From Alopecurus myosuroides (lineage: Eukaryota > Streptophyta > Magnoliopsida > Poales > Poaceae), in contig CM054057.1 of NCBI GenBank assembly GCA_028641055.1, positions 727,604,484-727,668,483 on the forward strand: a DNA stretch of 64,000 bases, written 5' to 3'. This document shows, piece by piece, positions 12,947-24,335 of this stretch (position 1 is the first letter of the stretch; each line of letters begins with the position of its first letter). Made by a program: the position numbers and the translations under genes. Below the pieces are notes generated by a model. It worked only from the letters and a program-made list of their open reading frames with translations, did not search any database and was not told where the DNA came from.

Positions 12947-14200
12947 TCGCCCCACTCGCCCCATCCCTACCTCCTCACCCGAACGCACTCTTCCTCGGCG
13001 ATGGCGACACGCTTCGCCGGAGACGGCGCCGTGGCCAACGGCTTCGGAAGACGGTGGCTGCGCAAGGAGGAGGCAAGCCTCCTGTACGCGGCGGGCTACC
13101 CGGTGCCCCCAGACATGCGCCTGCCAACGATTGGAGGCTCAGCGCGGGCGGGCTGCCGGTGCCTCCCGTCTCTGAAGGCGACGACTTCGTCGTCATGATC
13201 CACGACGAGCGCGCCCACTGACTCCGGGGCAGCGCGCCGAACCTCGCTTCCACCCCGCCAACTACGGCGTGTGGGTGGCCTACTTCCAGGAGCGGCGCAA
13301 CGACGAGCTCGCAGCGTACGAGGGGCCAGTTCCGCCGTCGCGCGACAACTCTGACGGTCGCCGCCACTGGTGGGGCGCCCAGGGCCATACCCTCGACGCC
13401 GTTCTCGCGCACATCGAGAACGGCAACGTCCCTCGCCCGAAATACCCCCCACCCCCACCGCGGGTGCCAAGCATCTCTCGGCGCCGTGCGGGTGGCCCGA
13501 GGGCGGCGAGAAGGATGGTGGCAGAGTCGTCGTCCTCCTCCTCGCATTCCTCCGGCAACGCGCAAATGCAGGAGCTGCGCCCGGTGAAGACCGAGCCCTC
13601 TGCTCCGCCTGCTCGCGCCAGCGGAGTCATCATCGGTGAACGCCACGCCCCCGTCGCCGCCAAGGGGCAACGCCCGGCTAGTCAAGCCGAAGAAGGAGGA
13701 GGGCGACGACGAGCTGGAGATCGACCTGGTGGCGGCCTTCGACTGGTCCCGCAAAGAACACATCGCCGGCGAGGTGGCGAAGCAGCGGCACACTCTGGAG
13801 GAGTTCGCTGCCCGGAGATGCGGCCGCGAGGAGAACGACGTCATCATACTGGACGGCGACGACGCCGCGCCAGGTCCGAGCAACGGCAGCGACCCCGGCC
13901 AGGGCTGCAGCTACGCCATCCCGAAGAAGGAGCCGGACGCCTAGTTTAGTTTTTTTTTAAGTCGTAGAATCGCCCCGTGTAAATTCAGCCTATATTCGGC
14001 GCTATTAATATAAATCGTCTAAATTTCGCCCAAATTTGTTCGAATTTATTGAATTTTAGGCAAATCTCGCCGTGTCGCCTGGGTACGCGGCTGGAAACCC
14101 TCGCCCCCCCTCCTCCAGGTTGAGAATACAGCCGGACAGCCCCAGGAGACGCTATTTTACGCCGAAAATTGGTCCTGGGGGCGAACGGCCGGAGATGCTC
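12947..14200 (+). mobile_element. Harbinger-like element with captured gene, 5' part separated by the Tekay insertion
   Basis: The right end reads CCGGAGATGCTC followed by TAA (14201-14203). GAGCATCTCC-type ends with a TAA/TTA duplication are typical of PIF/Harbinger elements and match the complete element at 14886-16788. The left end is missing because the retrotransposon inserted at 12946; it should lie left of the window, beyond the other LTR. From 13945 to 14200 there is only trailing non-coding sequence. Confidence 0.65.
13001..13944 (+). pseudogene. Degenerate gene of unknown function, paralogue of the one at 15127-16268
   Basis: Starts MATRFAGDGAVANGF. The segments LYAAGYPVPPDMRLP, RLSAGGLPVPP, a stretch around NSDGRRHWWGAQG, LDAVLAHIENGN and an acidic tail with ENDVIILDGDD match in order the product at 15127-16268, but here they fall in three frames, so at least three frameshifts or small indels have occurred (near 13130, 13220 and 13640). 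The product is rich in Pro, Arg, Ser and acidic residues. No known domain is recognised, and it resembles neither the transposase nor the Myb-like protein of Harbinger elements. It is most likely a host-derived or accessory ORF multiplied by non-autonomous Harbinger elements. Confidence 0.6.
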
Positions 14201-14224
14201 TAACTATGCTCTAACTAACTAACT

Positions 14225-14345
14225 AACTAAGTGCGCGTTGAGAACCTGCATGTGGTAGGATGGTTAGGAGGGTGGTTGTGTGCGCGTGTTTGTGAGCGCT
14301 TGCGTTGGACTGTGTTTCGCAAAAAAAAAAAACTAAGTGCGCGTT
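14225..14345 (+). mobile_element. Short SINE-like retroposed insert with 15-bp target duplication
   Basis: A 91-bp insert (14240-14330) ending in 12 A residues is flanked by the exact 15-bp repeat AACTAAGTGCGCGTT (14225-14239 and 14331-14345). Long target duplications and an A tail are the signature of LINE-mediated retroposition. The start (GTGGTAGGATGGTTAGGAGG) resembles a pol III A box, but no B box is present, so it may be a 5' piece or an internally deleted plant SINE. Confidence 0.75.
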
Positions 14346-14885
14346 AGAGCTTTCCAAAATGACCATTGAAGAAAATTACTTGGGTTTCTCGGCACCCAAT
14401 TTTTTCCCCCCTCAACCACCTGTCAGCATACCGTTAATAAGCTAGGCTGTACAGTAAAAGAACAGTTAGCACCTTGGCAATGGTGGAAACAAACAAAGAA
14501 AATACTGCAGCGAGTAAAATATTTCACCGCCCTTGGATGGATGGATGATGTGCACACTAGTGGTAATCTCCTGTATATTAAACCTGGTATGGTATGCTTA
14601 CTGTGGCTGACGCAACCACGGATGCATCGAGATCCAGGAGCTAGCATGTGCCGGGAAATCCCTATCTTTATCCACAGCAAGTAAATCTTGTCCCTACTCC
14701 GCCTTGATCAACGACAACCACCAGTCTGGCGACGCCAACTGCCTAGACTCGTCTTCACAAAACAACACGCGCGGCGGCCAATGGGAGTGCAGAGCTGGGT
14801 TAAATCAACACGGCGGCACATGTGATCCATCCTCAATCCCTCCAACCACCGGGTGGTGGCGATCTGTTGCTTTGTCTGTTTATTA
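14346..14885. other. Spacer between two Harbinger-like elements
   Basis: No supported gene. The short frames on both strands lack recognisable domains or codon structure. TTA at 14883-14885 is the target duplication of the next element. Confidence 0.6.
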
Positions 14886-15170
14886 GGGCATCTCCAGTCG
14901 TTGCGCCCCCCAGAGCCCAAAACGGCGCCGTTTTGGGTCCGCCGCGGCGCTAAACGGCGCTATTTTGGAATCTGGGGGGCATCGTTCCCAGTCGCTCCCC
15001 GAGCCCAAGAATCGGCCCAAAACAAACGCAATTTGAAAACTAGTCGATTTTTATTGAAATTTGCAAAGTGCGTACATATTCGGCGCGAATTTAAGGTAGA
15101 ACGAAAATTTTAAACCAGAAACTAAACTAAAACTTTAGGCCGAGGCTGGCGGCGATAGCCTGGCTGTAAT

Positions 15171-15202
<32 letters not shown>

Positions 15203-16788
15203 CCGGGGCCGTCGCCGGGGCGCTTGCTCGGCCCCTGTCCTTCGTCGCCGCCGCCGCAGTCCCACCTGCTCGCCTCGAGGGCTTGCTGGATCACGCCCTC
15301 GTCGTCGGAGTCGGGGTCGAGGATGATGTACTCGTTCTCCTTCTGCGGCGGCGGGAGAGGGACGCGGAGGCGGGCCGCGTTGGCGGCGGCCTCACGTTTC
15401 GCGCGCGCGCCTTGGCTGCTCGGCTTCCGCCAGCTAGACGCCTGGAGCTCGAGCTCCGCCTCGGTGTGTCCCGCAGGCTCCACCGAGTGGCGGTGTCGTC
15501 GTCGAGTGGCTGCAGCGTGTCCAGCGACAGCTGCTCCGCGACCTTCTGGTCGGGCCACTCGCCTTCGTCGTCGTCGCCGCCGTCCTCCGTCTTCGGGCGA
15601 ACCACGCGTTCGAAGCGTGGCTCGCCGAGGCGGAGCGCGCCGCCGCTGCGCCTGCGGGCGGGCGCGCCGGCGTTCAGAAAGGGGGGGGGAGGTGGACAAG
15701 GACTGACCGGCGGAGGAGCTGGACGTCGCGGACGAGGAAGAGGCGCCGGTGCGCCGTGCCACCCACGGCTGGGCCTGCATCGGCGGCATCTCCAGGCGCG
15801 GCTGGTTGCCGCCGTGGATGTGGTCGAGGACCTCCTCCAAGGTCCTGTTGGGGGCGCTCCACCAGCGGCGCCGCCCGTTGGCGTTGAAGCGCCCGTCCAC
15901 CGGCCCGTTCTCGTTCTCGGAGTCGAGCTCCCGATCGCGGCGCGCCGTGAGCTGCCCCCACCAGAACTCGTCCACGCCGGTGAGCGGGTAGTTCGCGGGG
16001 TGCTGCATGCCGTCGCGCATCTCGCGGATGGCGCGCCGGAACTCGGGGTCAGAAGAGGGGAGGGGAGGCACGGGGACACCGCCGGCGCTGGAGGCACGGG
16101 GACACCGCCGGCGCTGAGCGCCCAGCGGCTCGCCCCCGCGGCGGAGCTAGGGAGGCGCGTGTCCGGCGGGCATGGGTAGCCCGCGCGGTAGAGCGCCATC
16201 GCCTCGCTCCGGCGCAGGTTATGGCGCGGGAACCCATTGGCCGCAGCCCCGTCCTTGCCGCCGGCCATTTTTCGTGGAGAGAACAGGGGAGGAGAGCGTC
16301 GAGAGGAGGAGCTCGCCGGTGGAAGAATGGTGGGGCGCGGCGCGCGGCGGCGGGGGGGGTGGGGGTTATAGCGCGGCGAGCGGCCGGGCATTTACTGCGT
16401 GCGCGCGTCCCCTCGCTGCCGCCCGCCACGCCATTACGCCGGCAGCCTTTGGGCGGGGCGCATGCACTATGCGGCCGCCACGCCATAAACGACGGCAGAC
16501 TTTGACCGCGCGGCAGCCGAGAAGACGATCACGGGGGCGGTTCTGTTCCCGTGTTTTCTCGTCATGTCGCTGACCGAGCTGGCCCACGCGCGCGACCGCA
16601 TAGTTAACCCCCCCAGACCGAACCCAGCGGGCTGGGTTTGACCTGGGTGCCGCGGCGCTAAATAGCGCCGAAACGGCGCTATTTGGGCCTCTGGGGGGGG
16701 CCGAGTGGTGAAGAAGCGACGTTATTCGCCGCTTCCGCCGCGAAAAAAGCCTCCTGGAGGGGCTCTGGGGGGGCGGCTGGAGATGCCC
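14886..16788 (-). mobile_element. Non-autonomous PIF/Harbinger-like element, 1903 bp, carrying a gene
   Basis: Ends are imperfect inverted repeats starting GGGCATCTCCAG and sharing a CCCCCCAGAGCCC block. It is flanked by TTA on both sides (14883-14885, 16789-16791), the diagnostic Harbinger target duplication. No DDE transposase is encoded. The subterminal parts (14930-14960, 16660-16690) hold inverted GGCGCTATTTTGG-like motifs. The interior is filled by the minus-strand ORF at 15127-16268, so the element behaves as a gene-bearing passenger. Confidence 0.88.
15127..16268 (-). pseudogene. Captured gene of unknown function, frameshifted paralogue of 13001-13944
   Basis: Begins MAGGKDGAAANGF at 16268 with the conserved LYRAGYPCPPDTRLP and ALSAGGVPVPP segments, then shifts frame near 16060-16110, where a segment of about 26 bp (GGCACGGGGACACCGCCGGC...) is repeated head to tail. 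The second frame runs without a stop to 15127 and includes HPANYPLTGVDEFWWGQLTA, GRRRWWSAPNRTLEEVLDH, a basic middle, NEYIILDPDSDDE and an acidic Gly/Asp tail. Compared with the copy at 13001 the tail is longer. No domain is recognised. The conserved WW, TL-VL-HI and IILD blocks suggest it once made a real protein. Function unknown. Confidence 0.6.
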
Positions 16789-16791
16789 TTA

Positions 16792-18220
16792 CCCTCCCCG
16801 TGGCTTGGGCCGGTGGATTCTTGTTGCGTCCACGGAAAAAAAAATGAACTAACCGACAGGGAAACTGACTGACTGGCTACGTGGGTGACATGTTGGTTTA
16901 CATCATCATCGTCGGCTCATTCATCATCGCTCGATGAATCTTCTCGTCTGCAGATCGACATGTTTTTTTTAATGAGTTCCTCTAAGAAACCGAGTTTCTT
17001 TAATGGGTTTGCTTGCAAATGTTTTATGCATATTGGTGTGCTGTCAGCGCCCGGGCCAGCGCAATGCGACGCTAGCTAGCTTAATTTCAGAGCATTTTGT
17101 TTTGTTTTGTCTTGTTTCAAGTATAATCATCAAACGCGTGTACGGCATGACAGGGTCCTGAAGAGCTCGATCGGAAGACATGCATACATGGGCTGGTAGG
17201 TATAGGGACCCTTTTGTGGTGAAATCTGAAAGGAATTTCACAGAAACTAACTAACTGTAGCTAGCTTGAGTGGTCTAAACCTACTCTACGTACGTTGCCA
17301 GTAACAGTGTGCACCGCAAAGTGGACAGCAGATTGGACAAGTGATTTGGAGGGACACACATGTTGCTTAGACTAATGAAGTATAATCATCCCCATGACGG
17401 TGACCCCGGAGACTCGATGATGCCTACTTTGCACTGGCTAAGAGGAGCATCGTCGAAAATGACAACTACTTTGTAGCCACTAGCTGAGAAGCATCCCTAC
17501 CAAATGATGGTTGATCTAGACGTCGCAGCGCGAGAATACAATACGTACGAGTTCGGACACACTTCGCCATGGCGCTTCGCACGCGGCAGGTGCTTGAAAT
17601 GGATAATAGTACGCACTGTACGAACTAGAAAAACCCTAATAAGTGTGTGATGGGTAGTATTTCCCTGTATTGAGAACGGATGGGGAACCAATTGGTCACC
17701 AAGGGCTTATCCGAATATTATTATGAGCTAAATCAAAGAAGAGGGCGATGTTAAGCAGACACAATCTGGTTGCGATATGAACCTCGGCGAGAACGATTTC
17801 GCAACTTCATGCTAGCTAGGACGTAGTACCTGCTAAATAAATGTATAAAGGGTCTCATCTAGTACAGTCTAGTACGAATCACGCGGTATCGAATCTATCG
17901 ATTTCTTAAAAAAAAAAACTCTATTAAAAGTCACGTTATACTATATACGTATTGAACAATTAGATGATCGAGTTGATTCTGGACCGACGATTTTTTTTAG
18001 AAATGGAGGTCTGCCCCAGGCTCTGCATCAAAATGATGCATACAGCCGGTTTTTATTAAATGATAGAGCAGAAAACATCATGTCTTACAAGCAGATACCA
18101 CAAACAACTAGCCCTGAAACCACCAAACCAACTCACTACCAAAACGATTTGGCAGCGCACAGTCGAGTTGATACGCGGTTCTATTATTTTCTTCGCTAAT
18201 ACTGTGAAGCCGTATATATA
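16792..18220. other. Unassigned spacer left of the CACTA element
   Basis: About 1.4 kb with no supported gene. The part near 17990-18060 (TTTTTTTTAG, CTGCATCAAAATGATGCATACAGCC, TTTATTAAA) has the look of a decayed retroposon tail, but the family is not identified. ATA at 18218-18220 is the CACTA target duplication. Confidence 0.5.
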
Positions 18221-18540
18221 CACTAGTAGAAAACAGGGCATTGAGCCAAGCCCAATGGAACCGGATGTGATACAAACCGGTTCAGAAGGGTCTGTCCCTG
18301 GGCCCCACCCATGCAGCAAAATGCCCGCAAGGCCTTTAGGACCGGTTTGTAACACAAACCGGTCCTAAAGGACTTGCGGGCCATTTGCTGCAGGGAGGGG
18401 GGCCCAGGGCAGAACCTTTAGAACCGGGTTGTATCACAAACCGGTTCTACAGGTTTTCTCATTTTTTGCAGCCATGCGGGTCCCGCTGTCATAACCTTTA
18501 GAACCTTTGTAACACAAACCGGTCCTAAATCCCCCCCTAA
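18221..18540. repeat. Left terminal inverted repeat and subterminal palindromes of the CACTA element
   Basis: After the 19-base terminal repeat come four palindromic units built on ACCGG...CCGGT with TTTGTAACACAAA-like centres (about 18258-18290, 18340-18370, 18420-18450, 18500-18530). In En/Spm such subterminal motifs bind the TNPA-type protein; that role is inferred here. Confidence 0.8.
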
Positions 18541-18869
18541 ACCCTACATACCACCCCGAGCTCAGCTCATTTTTCCAGCTCGAGCTCAACTCCATTTTTG
18601 CTCTCTTCTTCTCTTGTGAGGTCTAATCCATCCCCATTTTCTCCACCATTTGTCAAGATTGTTGGTACCCATCGGTTCTACGGTTAGCATCAACGTTCCC
18701 TCTTCCGGCATTGCAGGTTTTGCTCGTTTTCTTGCTCATTTCATTTTTGTTGTGCTAGCTTGGTGTTTTGATGAAATGCCTAGCTAAGCTAGAATTTGTT
18801 ATTCATTTTGTTATATACAAATTGATGCAATTTGAGCTCAAAATTAATTATGATTTGTGCTTTTTTTAG

Positions 18870-19381
18870 TGTCGCGCGCCTTGTCCCCTTACTCAGTACT
18901 ACCGTCAATCGCCCCATCACCGACACAACCTTGGTGAGCCTATTGTTTTTATTTACCAAAACAATTTTGATTTGTATGATTTACTATTTACTTGTATATA
19001 ATTTTCTAGAGCCATGGTTTTGATATCCGTCCCCGTTGGCCCTCGTCAGTCTATGATTCAGATGTGGTATATTATCTTTTTTCACTACATATTTTCATTT
19101 CCTGATTTATACGACAATTACTTACGCCGACCAACTTGACATAGATATTTTTATATGGAGGTAGTGGAACCGGAATGCCAGTCGACCCTATTGTTGAGAA
19201 GTTATACTTAGTTGAACAAGAAAATATTGGCTTGAAAGAAAGATTGAAAAAAACTGAAGAAAGGTTGGAAAAAACTGAAAGAGAGAAGATGACCTTGGAA
19301 AAGGTTCTTGCCGGTGTCATCGATAGTCACAAGAGCGAGATGGACGCAATGCGCCTGAAGATTAGAAAGATTAGGAAATAG
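18870..19381 (+). CDS. CACTA accessory gene: spliced coiled-coil protein, 5' end uncertain
   Basis: Three exons with canonical GT-AG borders join in frame: 18870-18933, 19010-19066 and 19145-19381. They encode LSTTVNRPITDTTL, then SHGFDIRPRWPSSVYDSDV, then IFLYGGSGTGMPVDPIVEK, followed by a highly charged coiled coil (about 19190-19370, heptads rich in L, E and K) and KIRK-stop. A methionine-initiated start upstream is not clear; the ATG at 19175 is the first in the last exon. Past the stop, two other frames continue with AISKEAWYHYVVGS and a hydrophobic FTFVAILIAFVVVF (to about 19480), suggesting that a C-terminal membrane segment has been lost by two small indels. Function unknown; it sits upstream of the transposase in the same direction, and similar ORFs recur in grass CACTA elements as I recall them. 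Confidence 0.6.
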
Positions 19382-19654
19382 CAATTAGTAAAGAGGCTTG
19401 GTATCATTATGTCGTCGGGTCAATTTACCTTTGTTGCGATTTTGATCGCATTTGTTGTTGTTTTTAAATGCATTAATTAGAGAGAATTTTTATGGATGGT
19501 TTCAGTGTGTATTTTTCTGAGAACTATATATGTATATATGGTCACTATACGCTAGTTTGGTATTAACGTGTGATGAACTTTTTGTATTAATTAACTAATT
19601 TAGTCATGATGATTTAGCATATATAATGGTTGTTGATAAATTTATATAATGCAG

Positions 19655-22600
19655 ATGAACCGGCAATGGATGTACAGTGATCGACGTCGTCCCGAATTCC
19701 TTAATGGCATGCATAGTTTTCTCAATGTGGCTGAGAAAAACAGGCAGAATGGATTTATTTTTTGTCCATGTAAAAAATGCCAGAATAAAGAGGAATTTCC
19801 CTAGCTCAAGAACCATACACACCCACCTGTTGCAAGAAGGCTTCATGCCCAGTTATTTTTGTTGGACCAAGCACGGAGAAAGAGGGGTTATAATGGAAGA
19901 CAATGAAGAAGAAGAGGATAATGATGAGTATCCTATGTTCGATGAACACGGTGATATGAAATGGGGGAAGATGAGCCTGAACTTGAGGACATTGTTGATG
20001 AGTTGATGATGATCTTCGTCAGGTCATTCGTGAAGAACAGATAAACTGCGCAAGTGAAAACGAGAGGTTGAAGTTGGAGCGCATGTTAGAAGACCACAAA
20101 AAATTGTTGTACCCAACTTGCGAAGATGGCCAGAAAAAACTGGGCACCACCCTTGAATTGCTGCAATGGAAGGCAGAGAATGGATTATCTGACAAGGGAT
20201 TTGAAAACCTGCTGAAAATAATGAAGAAGATGCTTCCAAGAAATAACGTGCTGCCCTGTAGTACATACGAAGCAAAGAAGGTTGTCTGCCCTCTAGGATT
20301 GGAAGTGCATAAGATACATGCATGCATCAATGACTGCATCCTCTACCGCGGCCAGCACGAGAATTTAAATGCCTGCCCGGTATGCGGTGCATTTCGGTAT
20401 AAGATCAGGCGAGATGACCCTGGTGATGTTGAGGGCGACGATCGTCCCAGGAAGAGGGTTCCTGCCAAGGTGATGTGGCATGCTCCTATAATACCACGGT
20501 TGAAACGTTTGTTCCGAAACAAAGAGCATGCCAAGTTGTTGCGATGGCACAAAGAAGACCGTAAGGAAGACGATATGCTGAGACACCCCGCTGATGGGTC
20601 GCAGTGGAGAAACATCGACGATAAGTACGAGGACTTTGCACGTGACGCAAGAAACTTAAGGTTTGGTCTGAGTACAGATGGCCTGAATCCATTTGGGGAG
20701 CAGAGTAGCAGTCATAGCACCTGGCCCGTGACTCTATGTATCTATAACCTTCCTCCTTGGTTATGCATGAAGCGTAAGTTCATTATGATGCCAGTGCTTA
20801 TCCCAGGCCCGTCGCAACCCGGCAACAACATTGTGTACCTGAGGCCACTGGTTGATGAACTTTTAGAGTTGTGGGCTGACGAAGGTGTACGTGTGTGGGA
20901 CGAGTACAAACAAGAGGAATTTGGACCTACGAGGGTTGCTGTTTGTTACCATCAATGATTGGCCCGCTCTTAGTAACATCTCAGGACAGTCAAACAAGGG
21001 ATACAGCGCATGCACACACTGTTTAGGCGAGACAGAAAGTATACATATAGGCAAGAATGTACCCGGGCATCGTCGATTTCTTCCAGACAGGCATCCCGTA
21101 AGAAAGAAAGGAAAGCATTTCAAAGGCGAGGCAGATACACGGAGGAAGCCAACCCTCCCTAAAGGTACTGATATATATGACATGGTCAAAGATATAAAAG
21201 TAATCTTTGGAAAGGGTCCTGGCGCACAATCTGTTCCAAATGACGCCGACAACCACGTAGCCATGTGGAAGAAGAAATCTATATTCTGGGAACTACCCTA
21301 TTGGAAATTCCTAGAGGTTCGCTCTGCGATCGACGTGATGCACGTGACGAAAAATATTTGCGTGAACCTGCTAAACTTATTGGGCGTGCATGGGAAGAAG
21401 TCTAGAGATACACCAAAAGCACGGCTGCACCACCAACGTATGCACGAACGAGACGACCTGATGAATCCAGAGAATTTCAAAGGTCCTGCCAGCTACGCTC
21501 TTACCAAGGAAGAGAAGGAGATCTTTTTCCAAGTCCTGAGTAGTATCAAGGTCCCGTCTGGCTACTCGTCGAACATAAAAGGAATACTAAACCTGGAAGA
21601 GAAAAAGTTCCAAAACCTTAAGTCTCATGACTGCCACGTGATCATGACCCAGTTACTTCCGATTGCATTGAGGGGGCTTCTACCAGAAAACGTGCGAGTA
21701 CCCATTGTGAAGCTATGTGCATTCCTCAACGCAATTTCTCAGAAGGCAATCGATCCAGCAACTCTACCAAGTTTACAGAAGGACGTGGTCCAATGTCTTG
21801 TCAGCTTCGAGTTGGTGTTCCCACCAACCTTTTTCAATATTATGACGCACCTCATAGTTCACCTAGTCCAAGAGATTTCCGTTCTCGGTCCTGTATTCTT
21901 ACACAATATGTTCCCCTTTGAGAGGTTCATGGGAGTCTGAAGAATTATGTTAGAAACCGTGCTAGACCAGAAGGAAGCATGGTCAAGGGCTATGGAACAG
22001 AGGAGGTCATTGAGTTTTGTGTTGACTTTATTCCTGACCTGAACCCGATCGGGGTTCCTCAGTCGCGCCATGAGGGGAGACTGCGTGGAAAAGGCACGCT
22101 AGGAAGAAATCAACAACATGTATGGACGAGCAATCTTTCAGTCAAGCACACTACAGTTCTAGTTAATTCCAGCTTGGCGGCTCCATATATCCAGGAACAC
22201 ACGGATATTTTACGCTCGGAATATCCGGAGCAACCTGAAGATTTCATTGCTAAAGAACACGCGAAGACTTTCGGAGGTTGGTTGCAAAGACGTCTGATTA
22301 ATGACAACATTGTTGAAGATGAGCTATACTTGTTGGCCAAGCAACCATCTTCGACTGTATTTGACCTTTAAAGGGTACGAGATAAATGGTAACATATTTT
22401 ACACGGCAGAACAAGATAAAAAGAGCACCAACCAAAACAGTGGCGTCCGGTTTGATGCAAAAGACGACAACGGGCAAAGGGTCACATACTATGGTTACAT
22501 AGAGCAGATATGGGAACTTGACTACGGACCTTCCTTTAAGGTCCCTTTGTTCTGGTGCAAATGGTTCAACCTGTCAGGCGTGAAGGTAGACCCGAAGTAC

Positions 22601-22945
22601 GGAATGACAACAGTGGATCAGAAGAATCTTGGGTACGACAATGATCAATTCGTCCTAGCCAATGATGTGGCTCAGGTTTTCTATGTGAAGGACATGTCTA
22701 GTAGACCGAGAAAAACAAAAGATAAAGAAACGAATACATCAGACGATGAGCCAAGGCGCCACATAGTTCTTTCAGGGAAAGAAACATCGTGGGAGTCGAG
22801 GACAAGACAGACATGTCAGAAGATTACATTAAAATTTGATGAAATTCCTCCCTTCAAAGTCAAAGATGATCCTAGCATTCAGTTAAATGATGAAGATGTT
22901 CCATGGTTACGGCGCAATCAGAAGAAAGGCAAGAAGGAAAAATAG
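19655..22945 (+). pseudogene. TNP2-type CACTA transposase, disrupted by about five frameshifts
   Basis: Start MNRQWMYSDRRRPEFLNGM at 19655, the N-terminal transposase-associated domain with CPCKKC. It then passes through frames broken near 19793, 20010, 20925, 21938 and 22360. Recognisable blocks in order: acidic linker (19900-19990); TNP2 core (20270-21400) with KIHACINDCILYRG, CPVCGAFRYK, DGLNPF, TLCIYNLPPWLCMKRKF, NDWPALSNISG and DVMHVTKNICVNLL; DUF4218 (about 21600-21960) with HLVQEISVLGPVFLHNMFPF; and DUF4216 (about 22390-22690) with YYGYIEQIWELDYG and VPLFWCKWF. It ends in KKGKKEK-stop at 22945. In active elements this protein performs excision and integration. Several separate single-base lesions mean this copy cannot make a full product. 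Confidence 0.93.
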
Positions 22946-23224
22946 AAACGGATCGTCCCTTTAGTACCGGTTGGGGACACCAACCGGGACTAAATGGGTT
23001 AGGGTTTCGTTTGGACCAATCAGATAGAATCACACGGATCGTGTGTTTGTTTCAACCGCTTGTGAGTCGTTGGATCCGGGGTGTGTTTCTTTCCAGCTGT
23101 TGTGCCGTTCGATCAGGGCTACGGTGTGTTTCTTCGAGCTGTTGGATGAGATGTTTCTTAACCGTTGGATCAAAACCCTAGCTCAACACTTTGTGAGCCA
23201 GAGGACCCTATATATAGCCCAGCT

Positions 23225-23695
23225 TCATACACCGTTCAGTTCATCTCCCAAATACAAAACATCCGGATTCGCCAGCATACGCCCCGCGGTGCATTTGGTA
23301 TGCATATATGCACTCAGTAGCCACTGCGGGGTTGTATACGGCGATACCGTTTGTTTTGTTCTACACCCTCCTTTAAGGTTTGATACATCATATACTCAGT
23401 TCATCGAGCAAATACAAAACATCCGGATTCGCCATCATACGTCCGGCCGTGCATTTGGTATGCATATATGCACCCAGTAGCCACGGTCGGGCTGTATGAT
23501 GGCGATACCGTCTGTTTGTTCCACACCCCCCTTAAGGTTTGATACATCATATACTCAGTTCATCGAGCAAATACAAAACATCCGGATTCGCCGTCATACG
23601 TCCAGCCGTGCATTTGGTATGCATATATATATGCACCCAGTAGCCACGGTTGGGCTGTATGATGGCGATACCGTTTGTTTTGTTCTACACCCCCC
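23225..23695 (+). repeat. Three tandem copies of a 160-bp unit
   Basis: The landmark AATACAAAACATCCGGATTC occurs at 23251, 23411 and 23570, giving periods of 160 and 159. Each unit runs through TGCATTTGGTATGCATATATG, CAGTAGCCAC and GATGGCGATACCGT. A trace of the unit (CACCCAGTAGCCAC) remains just upstream of the AP2 gene at about 24738. Confidence 0.9.
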
Positions 23696-23744
23696 TTTGG
23701 AAACAGAAAGAAGAAGAAAAAGAAATGTGCGCCCCCCTGTACAG

Positions 23745-23880
23745 GCCTTTAGGACCGGTTGCCGTTAACAACCGGTGCTAAAGACCCTTTCGCAACGGTT
23801 GCCGTTAACAACCGGTTTGCCGTTAACAACCGGTGCTAAAGACCCTTTAGCACCGGTTGTTAACCGCAACCGGTACCAAG
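23745..23880. repeat. Internal CACTA-type palindromes (ACCGGTTGCCGTTAACAACCGGT)
   Basis: Several inverted units of the form TTTAGGACCGGTTGCCGTTAA / TTAACAACCGGTGCTAAAG lie back to back. They resemble the subterminal motifs at the element ends, although this position is internal. They could be binding sites copied inward or the remains of a second CACTA end. Confidence 0.75.
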
Positions 23881-24194
23881 AAAGGCAAGAGTAAGATTGT
23901 GACGACCGTTGTCACAGAGGCAGACAGAAGAAGTCACGGTATGGCAGTCACGTATTCAACATCAACCAAGAAAGGCAAGCGTAAGATTGTGATGAAAGGT
24001 TGACAGACGAAAATACTCGCAATATATGTATGTACTTTTTAAAAGTGAGAAACAAAGTACCAGCGGGCTAGTATACCAACGCGCTAAATCAATCTACATG
24101 TATGGTATCTCGCTAAATCAATCTATATATATGTATCCACGATATATATGCTCGATGTATCACTTGCGCTCTCACTTCTCGTTGCCTTACTCAT

Positions 24195-24335
24195 TACCCA
24201 CCCTAACTTACCACAGGCGCATAGACTACAATATGCGCCTGGGGTAACATTACCGCAGGCGCATAGACAGAATATGCGCCTGGGCTAAGAGCTATACCAC
24301 AGGCGCATGGTGTGCAATGTGCGCTGGGGTAATTG
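24195..24335. repeat. Three hairpins of CAGGCGCATA / TATGCGCCTG, first block
   Basis: Successive 10-bp inverted repeats with 7-10 base loops, each within ACCGCAGGCGCAT...ATGCGCCTGGGGTAA. The same block recurs at 25635-25765 on the far side of the AP2 gene. This motif differs from the CCGGTT palindromes of the element ends. Confidence 0.8.

Noticed and set aside
23225..23695. Tandem 160-bp repeats considered as centromeric or satellite DNA
   Set aside because: Only three units, confined to the CACTA interior, with no array beyond it.
24195..24335. Regular hairpins considered as a CRISPR array or miRNA precursor cluster
   Set aside because: Plant transposon context, no uniform repeat-spacer pattern, and stems of about 10 bp are too short for a miRNA precursor.
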